The position numbers and the translations under genes are program-made. Shown one piece after another: positions 45,258 to 54,055 of a DNA stretch of 64,000 nt; position 1 is the first letter of the stretch, and each line of letters opens with the position of its first letter. This DNA is from Butyrivibrio sp. AC2005. GTDB taxonomy: Bacteria; Bacillota; Clostridia; Lachnospirales; Lachnospiraceae. The stretch spans positions 124,001 to 188,000 of the forward strand of contig NZ_AUJI01000009.1 of assembly GCF_000424145.1 (NCBI RefSeq), written 5' to 3'. The notes beneath the pieces are model-generated. The model was not told the origin of the DNA and did not search any database. It worked only from the letters and a program-made list of their open reading frames with translations.

Positions 45258-47819
45258 ATGGAGAAAAAACTGAGTTTGTGGTACGAGCAGCCTGCTTCAA
45301 GATGGGAGGAAGCACTTCCTGTGGGAAACGGAAGGCTTGGAGCCATGGTGATGGGCGGAGTTTCCAGGGAAGTAATTTATCTTAATGAGGATAGTATCTG
45401 GAGTGGGAAGCCTACAGACAGAATAAATAAGGATGCTCGGAAATATCTTGATGAAATACGAAAGCTTATCAGGGAGGGGAGAATACCTGAGGCGGAGAAG
45501 TTATCACTGATGGCCCTTTCCGGTACTCCTAACTCAGAGAGATCCTACGAAACCGCGGGGGAGTTTATCCTCGAATTTGATGGGATTGCAGATTATGAAA
45601 ATTATCGAAGAGAACTGAATCTTGAGACAGGCTGCGCGTCAGTTTCATATGAGTCTGACGGAATAAAGTATTCAAGGGAGTTCATTGCTTCTTTCCCCGA
45701 TCAGGTTATGGCTTATCATCTCAAGGCAGAGGACGGAAAGCTGAGCTTTTCCTGTAGGTTGGACAGATGCCACAACAGACTTGATGAAGTGTGGGCAAAT
45801 GATGATGAAATTGGCTTTAATGTGGCATCCGGAACCGGGATTCCTTTTGAGGTAAGAGTAAAAGCCAGAGTGACTGATGGAGAAATATGTACTATAGGTG
45901 AGCATCTTGTGATAAAAGAAGCTTCGGAGGTGCTGCTCCTCATTGATATCCGGACGGAGTTTTATAATGGGTCATTTATTAGCAGAGTTGAAGGGTCCAA
46001 GCAGGGGAATTATGAGAAAGATAATAATTGTGAGTCGAAAAAGATGACTTTGCAGAGCGACTTAGAAAGTACTAAGGAAAATCCTGCGATTGGAAAGGAT
46101 ATCTTAGATAATGCAGCAAAGAAGAACTGGAGTGACATTTTTGCGGAGCATGTGAGTGAATTCAAACGAGGTTTCAATAAGTTGTCACTGCGGCTCGGTG
46201 ATGGCATGGAAATGCATGAGAGTACTGTAGCGGATAATGATGCAACAAAGAAGAATGAGAGAAGTACAGCAGAGAGAAATGACACTGAGGATAGGAATAG
46301 CATGCCTACCGATAAGCGCCTTCAGGCTTTGAAAAACGGTGAAAAGGACCCCGATCTATTTGCGCTTTATTTTCAGTACGGAAGATATCTCCTTTTTTCA
46401 TCCAGCCGTGGTAAGTGTCTTCCTGCGAATCTGCAAGGGATATGGAATAACAGCATGACCCCGCCCTGGGACAGTAAATTTACAATAAACATAAATGCAG
46501 AGATGAATTACTGGATTGCTGAGAGCGGAAATCTTTCTGAATGTCATATGCCTTATTTCGAGTTCTTGAAAAGAGTATGCGAAAACGGTAAAAGGACAGC
46601 CAGAAAAATGTATGGCTGCAGGGGTTCAGTAGCTCATCATAACTCTGATATTTATGCGGATACCGCGCCGCAGGATCACTATATTCCCGCAAGCTTCTGG
46701 GTTATGGGAGAGGCCTGGATGACTACCCATATATGGGAGCATTTTCTCTATACCGGGGATAAGGAATTCTTACGGAATAATTTTGATGTTATGTCTGAAT
46801 GTGTGGATTTCTTCGAGGATTTCCTGATAGAAAATGAGTTGGGAGAGCTTGTCACATCACCCTCTGTTTCTCCTGAAAATGTATATATTATGGAGGACGG
46901 AACAAGAGGCTGCCTTTGTGAGGGAGCAACCATGGACATAGAGATTCTGATGGAACTTCTAAATGGATATATAGCTGCATGTGAAGTTCTTGGCGATGCT
47001 GGCTATGCGGGAGAAGAGAATTCACCAAAGGAGAAGGCTTGTACTGGAAAAGCTATAGAATCACCCGGAATATATGCGAAAGCAGCAGAAAAAGCCCGGA
47101 AAATTCTAGAAAGGCTCCCCAAAATCAAAATTGGAAAATATGGCCAGATCCAGGAGTGGATGGAAGATTACGACGAGCTTGAGCCCGGACACAGACATAT
47201 CTCCCACCTTTACGGAGTGTATCCCGGAAGCTCAATAAGTTATGAAAAGACGCCCGAACTTATGGATGCTGCAAGAGTAACATTAGAGAGAAGACTTGCT
47301 AACGGAGGAGGCCACACAGGTTGGTCGAGGGCATGGATTATTGGACTCTGGGCGCATTTTCTTGAAGGGGAAAAGGTTTATGAAAATCTTGAAGCGCTGC
47401 TTTGTCAGGGAACTTTTGATAACCTCATGGACAATCATCCTTATGGAGCAGGAGCAGTTTTTCAGATTGATGGAAATCTTGGGGCTTCCGCTGCAATTTT
47501 GGAGATGCTCGTGCAGTGCAGAGATGGTCATGTAAAGCTCCTGCCGGCACTTCCCAAGGCTTTCTCAGAAGGTAGTGTAAGCGGAGTGTGCCTAAGAGGA
47601 GGACTTGAGCTTTCCATGGAATGGAAGGATATGAAAGTGACGAGTTGGGAGATTAAACGCAGAAAATTCTGTAAAGATGATTTAAACCAAGATGCAAGCC
47701 AGGTGAATCAAGATACAAGCTCCAAGGGCAGTGCATCCTCAAATTCAGAAAATCCAAGCTATGGACAGACAGAATTAATTGTCTGCGTCAACGGGGAAGA
47801 GCAGGTGTTTAAGTTATGA
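45258..47819 (+). CDS. GH95 glycosidase (probable alpha-L-fucosidase)
   Basis: Family-GH95 enzyme, 853 aa, which releases alpha-1,2-linked L-fucose or, in some members, L-galactose. Blocks: ASRWEEALPVGNGRLGAMVMGG, LNEDSIWSGKPTDR, LPANLQGIWNNSMTPPWDSKF, NINAEMNYWIAESGNL, QEWMEDYDELEPGHRHISHLYG (general acid probably E633) and NGGGHTGWSRAWIIGLW. Two hydrophilic insertions are unusual: ~residues 255-345, rich in Asn/Asp/Glu/Lys, and a Ser/Asn/Gln/Asp-rich stretch near the C-terminus. ATG 45258 with AGGAAAG before it is preferred over ATG 45243. Ends on an ATGA overlap with GH31. No signal peptide. Confidence 0.88.
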   Translation: MEKKLSLWYEQPASRWEEALPVGNGRLGAMVMGGVSREVIYLNEDSIWSGKPTDRINKDARKYLDEIRKLIREGRIPEAEKLSLMALSGTPNSERSYETAGEFILEFDGIADYENYRRELNLETGCASVSYESDGIKYSREFIASFPDQVMAYHLKAEDGKLSFSCRLDRCHNRLDEVWANDDEIGFNVASGTGIPFEVRVKARVTDGEICTIGEHLVIKEASEVLLLIDIRTEFYNGSFISRVEGSKQGNYEKDNNCESKKMTLQSDLESTKENPAIGKDILDNAAKKNWSDIFAEHVSEFKRGFNKLSLRLGDGMEMHESTVADNDATKKNERSTAERNDTEDRNSMPTDKRLQALKNGEKDPDLFALYFQYGRYLLFSSSRGKCLPANLQGIWNNSMTPPWDSKFTININAEMNYWIAESGNLSECHMPYFEFLKRVCENGKRTARKMYGCRGSVAHHNSDIYADTAPQDHYIPASFWVMGEAWMTTHIWEHFLYTGDKEFLRNNFDVMSECVDFFEDFLIENELGELVTSPSVSPENVYIMEDGTRGCLCEGATMDIEILMELLNGYIAACEVLGDAGYAGEENSPKEKACTGKAIESPGIYAKAAEKARKILERLPKIKIGKYGQIQEWMEDYDELEPGHRHISHLYGVYPGSSISYEKTPELMDAARVTLERRLANGGGHTGWSRAWIIGLWAHFLEGEKVYENLEALLCQGTFDNLMDNHPYGAGAVFQIDGNLGASAAILEMLVQCRDGHVKLLPALPKAFSEGSVSGVCLRGGLELSMEWKDMKVTSWEIKRRKFCKDDLNQDASQVNQDTSSKGSASSNSENPSYGQTELIVCVNGEEQVFKL

Positions 47820-50341
47820 TGGATGTAATACCGGATAAGGACAGAAGTATTTCTAAGGTTTATGAGAATAACGGTGTCGTTTTTATGGAGTCGGAAGCAG
47901 GGACTCTTCGCGTTATTCCGCAGAAGGGCGGAATAGTCAGGGTTTCCTTTTCAAACGATGGCGTGTTTTGCAAGGAACAGGGAGAGGATTTTGCAGATTA
48001 TACGGGAAGTATTGAGTATACGCTGGCAGAGAGAGCAGCTTTTGATAATACTAAGACTATAAACTGCGAAAACGGAACAAGCAACACTGATAATTGTATG
48101 GGTTATGTCAGAATAATAACTCATGAGGGTGAAGTACGTATAGACAAGACCGTCGGTGCGATATCTTTTTATAATACAGCAGGTGAACTCCTGCTCTCTG
48201 AAAGGATAAGCCATCCCAGGGAACTTGAGAAAATCTCCCTTTACAGGATGGTAAATGCAGATAATGCACAAATTGAGGAAATCGTCACCGCTGACGGAGT
48301 TAAGAAAAAGGTAAAGGCAGCTGACCGGGAAGAGTATGGGACAGCTTATAAAACCAGAACTTATTTTGAATTCGACGATGAGGAAATTCTGACTGGATTT
48401 GGACAGGGTGAAAATGGTGAGTGGAACTTAAGAAACAGCACCTACTATGTGCATCAGGCAAATAGGAAAATTGCTATGCCCATGATGATCTCCAGTAGAA
48501 ACTATGGATTACTCTTTAGTACAGAGTCACTTATCATGTTCTCTGAAACTGCGGACAAGGCCTATATTCAGACTGAGGCGGATTATTACCTCGACTACTA
48601 TTTCCTTTTTGGGAATGATCCTTTTGATGTTGTGAAAAACTACAGACGGCTGACAGGAAAGGCTGCGATGCTTCCTCTTTGGACCTGCGGCTATATTCAG
48701 TCAAAGGAGCGTTACAAAAGTCAGGCTGAGATTCTGGAGACTGCTGATGAATTTCGAAAAAGAGATATCGGTTTGGATTGTATAGTCCTTGACTGGATGA
48801 GTTGGGAAGATGGAAAGTGGGGACAGAAGAGCTTTGATAGGGTGAGATTCCCCGATCCAAAGGCGATGACTGACAAGCTTCATGAAAGTGGAATACATTT
48901 CATGATGTCCATTTGGCCTAATATGAGTGAGGGCACGGAAAATAACAGAGAGTTTAAAGAGAGAGGACTCCTCCTTCCGGGAATGAGTATATATAACGCT
49001 TTTTCAAAAGAAGCGAGAGATTTGTACTGGTCACAGGTTGAGCGGAGTCTCTGGCAGGGCGGTGTTGATGCCTGGTGGTGCGATTCAAGTGAACCCATAA
49101 CTCCTGAGTGGGAACACAGTATTGAACCTGCTGATAGTGAGAAATATTTTGAGTTCAGGGAAAATGCTTCTAACATAATGCCGCTTGAAAAGGCTAATGC
49201 CTTTAGTAAATATCATGCGCAGACAATATGGGACGGCCAGAGAAACAGTAGTAAAGCCAAGCGCGTTGTGAATCTTACAAGAAGTGGTTGGGCAGGAAGC
49301 CAGAAGTATGGAACTATTCTTTGGTCGGGAGATATTTCTGCCAGCTGGGATACCCTGGCTAAGCAGGTGAGAGTAGGCCTTCAGCTGGCCGCAAGTGGTA
49401 TGCCCTATTGGACACTGGATACAGGTGCTTTTTTCGTGAAAAAGGGTATTCAGTGGTATTGGGATGGCGATTATTCAAAAGGAATAGATAATGCGTACAA
49501 AAAGCTATATGTAAGATGGCTTGAATATGCAGCATTTTTGCCGGTTTTCAGAGCACATGGAACTGATGTGGAAAGAGAACCCTGGGCATTTGGAGAGAGA
49601 GGAGATAAGTATTACGAAGCGATATGCGAGACCATAAGGAATCGCTATAAGCTGATCCCTTACATATATTCACTTGGTGCCTTCGTGCATTTGGAAGACG
49701 GCATGATAATGAGGCCGCTCATGTTTGATTTTAATAATGATGAAAAAGCAGTAGGGATCTCGGATCAATTCATGCTGGGCGACAGTCTTATGGTGTGCCC
49801 TATAGTTGAAGAATCCGGTGTTAAGGATAAATGCGGAGAAGAAAACTTTGCAGAGAGTGATATAGATACACGCAATATTTATCTTCCTAAAGGCGCCGGA
49901 TGGTATGAATTTACTTTAGGAGAGTTGATTGAAGATGATATGAACAGACTGAATCCTGCCATCAAGAATTATACTGAGGAATCTGGGAGTGCTTCTTTCC
50001 ACAAGTATTATGAGGGCGGTCAGACAATCCGATATCAGTGCCCTATAAACAGAATTCCTGTTTTCGTTAAGGCGGGCTCAATAATTCCAACCAAGAAACC
50101 ACAGGGATGTACTGATGCTATGAAAGGTGAGAACATAGAAGTTCTGATATATCCGGGGGCCGATGCAGAATTCAGACTTTATGAAGATGCAGGAGATGGC
50201 TATGGTTATGAGAATGGAGAGTACTGTATAACAGAGCTTTCCTGGAATGAAGAAGCTAAGAGTTACTCATATTCATCCTCGGGAGATTTAAGATTCCGGG
50301 AGGGTGAATTGAAGTTCAGATTCCCGGTTACTTATTCCTGA
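47816..50341 (+). CDS. GH31 alpha-xylosidase-type glycosidase
   Basis: GH31 enzyme, 841 aa. The N-terminal domain ends in LTGFGQGENGEWNLRN; the barrel holds WTCGYIQSKERY, DCIVLDWMSW, FMMSIWPNM, the nucleophile D423 in AWWCDSSEP and acid/base D506 in ILWSGDISASW; GRxxL-type IPVFVKAGSIIP and a DUF5110-like tail (VLIYPGADAEFRLYEDAGDGYGYENG) close it. The order resembles xyloglucan alpha-xylosidases such as BoGH31A more than maltases, but this is not decisive. Starts on the overlap with GH95, so GH2-GH95-GH31 form one operon. Distinct from the smaller GH31 at 7322. Confidence 0.87.
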   Translation: MMDVIPDKDRSISKVYENNGVVFMESEAGTLRVIPQKGGIVRVSFSNDGVFCKEQGEDFADYTGSIEYTLAERAAFDNTKTINCENGTSNTDNCMGYVRIITHEGEVRIDKTVGAISFYNTAGELLLSERISHPRELEKISLYRMVNADNAQIEEIVTADGVKKKVKAADREEYGTAYKTRTYFEFDDEEILTGFGQGENGEWNLRNSTYYVHQANRKIAMPMMISSRNYGLLFSTESLIMFSETADKAYIQTEADYYLDYYFLFGNDPFDVVKNYRRLTGKAAMLPLWTCGYIQSKERYKSQAEILETADEFRKRDIGLDCIVLDWMSWEDGKWGQKSFDRVRFPDPKAMTDKLHESGIHFMMSIWPNMSEGTENNREFKERGLLLPGMSIYNAFSKEARDLYWSQVERSLWQGGVDAWWCDSSEPITPEWEHSIEPADSEKYFEFRENASNIMPLEKANAFSKYHAQTIWDGQRNSSKAKRVVNLTRSGWAGSQKYGTILWSGDISASWDTLAKQVRVGLQLAASGMPYWTLDTGAFFVKKGIQWYWDGDYSKGIDNAYKKLYVRWLEYAAFLPVFRAHGTDVEREPWAFGERGDKYYEAICETIRNRYKLIPYIYSLGAFVHLEDGMIMRPLMFDFNNDEKAVGISDQFMLGDSLMVCPIVEESGVKDKCGEENFAESDIDTRNIYLPKGAGWYEFTLGELIEDDMNRLNPAIKNYTEESGSASFHKYYEGGQTIRYQCPINRIPVFVKAGSIIPTKKPQGCTDAMKGENIEVLIYPGADAEFRLYEDAGDGYGYENGEYCITELSWNEEAKSYSYSSSGDLRFREGELKFRFPVTYS

Positions 50342-50359
50342 TAAAAATATTTGCACAAT

Positions 50360-50414
50360 CTGTCCGTTCCATTTTGCAGTTTTCCTGAAGTTCTTTATAA
50401 AATGGACCGGACAG
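50360..50414. repeat. 16-bp inverted repeat between convergent genes
   Basis: CTGTCCGTTCCATTTT (50360-50375) pairs with AAAATGGACCGGACAG (50399-50414) with one G-U-type mismatch and a 23-nt loop. No U-tract follows on either strand. Confidence 0.6.
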
Positions 50415-50426
50415 GGTGACACTCAT

Positions 50427-50451
50427 CGGCAATTGGACTTGCCGTTTATTT
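50427..50451 (+). terminator. terminator of the GH2-GH95-GH31 operon
   Basis: CGGCAA (50427-50432) and TTGCCG (50439-50444) with TTGGAC loop, then TTTATTTT, just inside the convergent gene's end. Confidence 0.6.
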
Positions 50452-51582
50452 TCATAAAACACCTGCAACAGTTTTATATATTTCTTCGAGTTTATTTAAG
50501 TGCGTCTCAAAGCTATATCCCTCATCAGCGAGCTTAAGACTTTGTCTGCTTGCTTCTTCCCAGGAAGCTTTGTCAGAGAAATATGAGATGATGCCGTCTG
50601 CCATTCCGTCAACATCCTGAGGGCGGTATAGTTTTCCGTTTACATCCTTGGATACAACCTGAGGAATGCCGCCTACCTCGCAGGACACGATGGGAAGAGC
50701 ATAGCCCATGGCTTCAAGGATTGACATCGGCATGGCTTCCATATGGGACGGAAGAAGGAAAATAGCACTCTCTCTTAGAAGCTTTTGCTTTTCATCACCG
50801 CGTATCCATCCGGGGAGTATGACAGTGTCTTCGAGATGTAGTCTTTTTATTTCAGCCTCTGTTGGCTGTGTTTCTCCTGTTCCGCCAAGAATGAATTTGG
50901 CCTGGGGGAATACCTTCGTTACCTTATCTGCAATAGCCGGAATATCAACTACCCCCTTCAGCTCATCAAATCGTCCCAGATATAATATCTGCTTTCTGTC
51001 AAAGCGTTCCTTCATTGCTTTTTCGGAAATCATTTCAGGAACAATAACACTGTAATTTGGTACAACCTCTATTTTTTCCGCAGGTACGATTGCCGATATT
51101 TTTCTTTTCCATTCTTCGGATAAAACAATCAATTTTGTACACTGACCATAGCTTTTTTCTACCATACGTTTTTTCCAGGTAGGAGCGTTAGTGTAGAGGT
51201 CATCAAGGGCAGAGCCATGGATGTGGTTTACGATTGGAATCCCTGCATTATATGCCATCTGAATTATCGGATATTTTCTGAAAAAACTGGGTCCGAAGGA
51301 TGAGTGTACATGAACTATATCCGGGCGGTTTGCCCTTAAAATGTGATGAAATTCGCGGTAACACTTAAGAGCCTTAGCAAGCTTGGTGAACTTTGAACCA
51401 TCACAGTAGGATTCGACATAGGTTATATCAAAATCCTTTTCAAGACGGCTGTTGTAATAGCCGCTTGTGACAGCAGCGATGCCGCCCTTTACATTAGGAT
51501 CCTGAACAATCATACAGATTTTTAATTTTGTATTAGAAGTTGTGATTGATTTTGACATTGATTTTCTCTTTTGAGTTTTCAT
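50452..51582 (-). CDS. GT4 family glycosyltransferase
   Basis: Predicted cytosolic retaining glycosyltransferase of the GT-B fold, 376 aa. N-terminal CMIVQDPNVKGGIAAVTSGYY is the acceptor-side glycine loop; DIVHVHSSFG and IPIVNHIHGS follow; the C-terminal half has ILYLGRFDELKGVVDI, FILGGTGE and LPSHMEAMPMSILEAMGYALPIVSCEVGG with the Glu-x7-Glu donor site typical of GT4. Likely role in capsule, exopolysaccharide or glycolipid assembly. ATG 51582 or 51558 could be the start; neither has a strong ribosome site. No other polysaccharide gene is adjacent. Confidence 0.85.
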   Translation of the reverse strand: MKTQKRKSMSKSITTSNTKLKICMIVQDPNVKGGIAAVTSGYYNSRLEKDFDITYVESYCDGSKFTKLAKALKCYREFHHILRANRPDIVHVHSSFGPSFFRKYPIIQMAYNAGIPIVNHIHGSALDDLYTNAPTWKKRMVEKSYGQCTKLIVLSEEWKRKISAIVPAEKIEVVPNYSVIVPEMISEKAMKERFDRKQILYLGRFDELKGVVDIPAIADKVTKVFPQAKFILGGTGETQPTEAEIKRLHLEDTVILPGWIRGDEKQKLLRESAIFLLPSHMEAMPMSILEAMGYALPIVSCEVGGIPQVVSKDVNGKLYRPQDVDGMADGIISYFSDKASWEEASRQSLKLADEGYSFETHLNKLEEIYKTVAGVL

Positions 51583-51742
51583 TTTTCTTATATATTACTA
51601 TTGCACGCGAAATAAAGCTACTTTAAGTATTATCTGATAATAAGGTAAGCTTACTGAAATGAGGGAAATTTATGTGTAGAACATAATTTATGTTAAAATA
51701 ATAAGTATAAGTATTATCAAATCCGTTTAAAGGAGGGTTCTC
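51583..51742. promoter_or_regulatory. divergent promoter region with two palindromes
   Basis: TATTATC-T-GATAATA (51628-51642) and ACATAA-T-TTATGT (51681-51693) lie between the divergent glycosyltransferase and ACT genes. A TTAAAATAATA stretch follows the second as a possible -10 region, and AAAGGAGG marks the ACT gene's ribosome site. Confidence 0.35.
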
Positions 51743-52111
51743 ATGGAACTTAAGAAAATAGATAAAGACTTCACAGTATGTAAGGTTCAGGATCTGAGTA
51801 AGGTAAAACTGGACAGAGAGTATGTTTTCATAAGTAAGACTGATGAAGAAATCTCGGTTGTTTGTGAGACTGATGATGTTCCGGAGAATACTACTGACAG
51901 AAGTGACGGGTTCAAGGCCCTCAGAATCGAGGGGAAGCTTGATTTCTCACTCATAGGGATTTTATCCAAGATATCGACGGCGCTTGCAAAAAACAATATA
52001 GGGTTATTTGCAATATCAACCTATAACACAGACTATATTCTTGTGAAAAAAGAGGAATTTGATAAGGCAGTAGCTGTGCTTGATGAAAAGGGATACCGAA
52101 TTTCGGAGTAA
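51743..52111 (+). CDS. ACT domain-containing protein
   Basis: Small cytosolic protein, 122 aa, of the COG3603-like ACT group. Residues ~55-120 form an ACT fold: KALRIEGKLDFSLIGILSKISTALAKNNIGLFAISTYNTDYILVKKE, the pattern of amino-acid-binding regulatory domains. An N-terminal half-ACT-like segment (FTVCKVQDLSKVKLDREYVFISKTDEEISVVC) precedes it. Likely senses an amino acid; no partner enzyme is adjacent. AAAGGAGGG is 6-7 nt before ATG. Confidence 0.8.
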   Translation: MELKKIDKDFTVCKVQDLSKVKLDREYVFISKTDEEISVVCETDDVPENTTDRSDGFKALRIEGKLDFSLIGILSKISTALAKNNIGLFAISTYNTDYILVKKEEFDKAVAVLDEKGYRISE

Positions 52112-52230
52112 ATGGTGCAGATGATCAAAACATGGAGTATAACACAAATAAAAGTTGAATAACTAATGACAGCGTAATTAAAAAACAAATACATGTAAAA
52201 TTATAAAAATAAGAAAGGTACATACAACCA

Positions 52231-53802
52231 ATGAATTCAGAAACCAAAAAGAAATTAGACTACGTGCAGGCTGTGCTCAAGGAGGCAGAGATGTATGCCC
52301 ATGCAAGCCGCCTTTTAACATATGATCAGGAGACAATCTGCCCTGAAAAAGGTATGGAGGAGCAGGGAGAAATCACTGCATTTTTACAGAATCAGGTATT
52401 CAAGCTTCAGAAACAGGCTGAGTTTGAGGATGCGATGCTCTATCTCTACGATCACAGAGACGAGCTTGAGGAGTTTGACAGAGTTTGTGCAGAGCAGCTT
52501 CACAGAGATTATGCAAAGACCAGGAATATTACTGCAGAGAAGCAGCTTGAGTTTTCAAGAATAATGAACAAGGCATTTGTGGACTGGTCAGCTGCAAGAA
52601 AGAATTCCGATTTTTCAATGTTTGCAGACTCTCTTAAAAAGGTAAGAGATGCCAATATAGAGATGGTAAAGCTCCGCGATCCGGAGGACATTGCAGCCGA
52701 AGCACCAACTGATGGCAATAAGGCTCCCAGCCTTGATCCGTCAAACAAATACTATGTAATCGGTCAGCTTATAAATGACTATGAGCGGGGAATTACGGTA
52801 GAAGAGCTGGATGAATGTTTTGAACACTGTAAGGAGAGACTTGTTCCGCTTCTTAAGAAAATCATGAGCAGCAAGAAGAAAATCCGCACAGATTTCATGC
52901 ACAAGGAAGTTACTGAAGAGCAGCAAAGAAGGATGACCGACTATCTTATCAGCGTAATCGGATATGATCTTACAAGAGGTGCATATTCTACTTCCGAGCA
53001 TCCCTTTACAGACTGGATGGGTAAGAATGACATCCGCATAACGACGCATTATTATCCCACAGATTTTGCAGCAAGTATGTACTCCATTATCCATGAGGGA
53101 GGACATGCTTTATTCGAGATGTATCAACCCGGAGAGAACTATGATCATTTCATTGAAGGTGGAAAAACTCTTGGAATGCACGAGTCAGTTTCCAGAATGT
53201 ACGAGAACAGAATCGGACGTTCAAGAAGCTTTATCAAACTGATTTATCCCAAGACCTGCGAGATATTCCCTGAGGTTATGGATGGAGTGTCAGAGGAGGA
53301 ATTCTACGAGGCAATTAACGTGGTAGAGCCTTCCCTTATAAGAACGGAATCTGATGAGTTTACCTACACTTTCCACATCATAATCAGATATGAGATTGAA
53401 AAAGAAATAATAAGTGGAGACATAGACATCGCGGATATACCCCGCAGATGGAGAGAAAAATATGAGGAGTATCTGGGAGTATCACCCAAGACTGACAGAG
53501 AAGGTGTTCTTCAGGACGTTCACTGGGCATCAGGATTCGGATACTTCCCCACCTATTCCATGGGTAACATGTACAACGCCATGTACTACAACCGCATGAA
53601 AAATGAGATAGATATCGACAAAGCGGTTGAAAGCGGCGACTTTGCAACCATAAACGGCTGGATGACCGAGAACGTGTTCAAAAAGGCTGACAGACTTTCT
53701 CCTGCAGAGTGGATAAAGGACATCACCGGCAGAAACTTTACAGCAGACGACTTCCTTGACTATCTTGAAGAGAAATATTCTGCGTTGTATGAACTGGAAT
53801 AA
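52231..53802 (+). CDS. M32 family metallocarboxypeptidase
   Basis: Thermostable-carboxypeptidase-type zinc exopeptidase, 523 aa, cytosolic. Zinc motif HEGGH at residues 288-292 (IIHEGGHALFEMY); HESVSRMYENRIGRSRSF, IRTESDEFTYTFHIIIRYEIEK and GVLQDVHWASGFGYFPTYSMGNMY are all M32 blocks. Length is normal. It trims C-terminal residues from peptides, broad specificity by family. Middle Gly in HEGGH differs from the HEFGH of the Thermus enzyme but is common in other bacteria. The 119-nt upstream spacer is AT-rich; AAAGG lies 12 nt before ATG. Confidence 0.92.
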   Translation: MNSETKKKLDYVQAVLKEAEMYAHASRLLTYDQETICPEKGMEEQGEITAFLQNQVFKLQKQAEFEDAMLYLYDHRDELEEFDRVCAEQLHRDYAKTRNITAEKQLEFSRIMNKAFVDWSAARKNSDFSMFADSLKKVRDANIEMVKLRDPEDIAAEAPTDGNKAPSLDPSNKYYVIGQLINDYERGITVEELDECFEHCKERLVPLLKKIMSSKKKIRTDFMHKEVTEEQQRRMTDYLISVIGYDLTRGAYSTSEHPFTDWMGKNDIRITTHYYPTDFAASMYSIIHEGGHALFEMYQPGENYDHFIEGGKTLGMHESVSRMYENRIGRSRSFIKLIYPKTCEIFPEVMDGVSEEEFYEAINVVEPSLIRTESDEFTYTFHIIIRYEIEKEIISGDIDIADIPRRWREKYEEYLGVSPKTDREGVLQDVHWASGFGYFPTYSMGNMYNAMYYNRMKNEIDIDKAVESGDFATINGWMTENVFKKADRLSPAEWIKDITGRNFTADDFLDYLEEKYSALYELE

Positions 53803-53810
53803 TACTATAA

Positions 53811-54005
53811 AGCCTTCTCATATGTGAGAAAATGATGATAAAAATCTTCTGTGTGAGAAGCTGATGAAATAATAAAGCCTTCTCATATGTGAGAAAATAA
53901 TGATAAAAATCTTCTGTGTGAGAAGCAGATGAAATAATAAAGCCTTCTCATATGTGAGAAAATAGTGATAAAAATCTTCTGTGTGAGAAGCTGATGAAAT
54001 AATAA
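53811..54005. repeat. three 65-nt tandem repeats of decayed hairpins
   Basis: Units start at 53811, 53876 and 53941 and differ by only a few bases. Each holds two hairpin halves of ~32 nt: one around CTTCTCATATGTGAGAA and one around CTTCTGTGTGAGAAG, each followed by TGATGA. The array runs directly into the REP-like element at 54006, whose first bases match the unit start. Confidence 0.9.
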
Positions 54006-54053
54006 AGCCTTCTCCTTGGGGAGAAGGTGTCAGCGAAGCTGACGGATGAGGGG
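54006..54053 (+). repeat. REP-like double-hairpin element
   Basis: Stem 1 CTTCTCC-TTGG-GGAGAAG is followed by stem 2 GTCAGC-GAA-GCTGAC and the tail GGATGAGGGG. The tail ends 2 nt before the kinase ATG and GAGGGG is the only ribosome-site-like sequence there. Related copies are at 57866-57911 and, truncated and inverted, at 13835-13863. The form matches a palindromic repeat common in Clostridia, by recollection. Confidence 0.8.
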
Positions 54054-54055
54054 AA

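Noticed and set aside
53811..54005. Regular repeats considered as a CRISPR array
   Set aside because: Period is 65 nt with nearly the whole unit conserved, so there are no variable spacers, and no cas gene is present.
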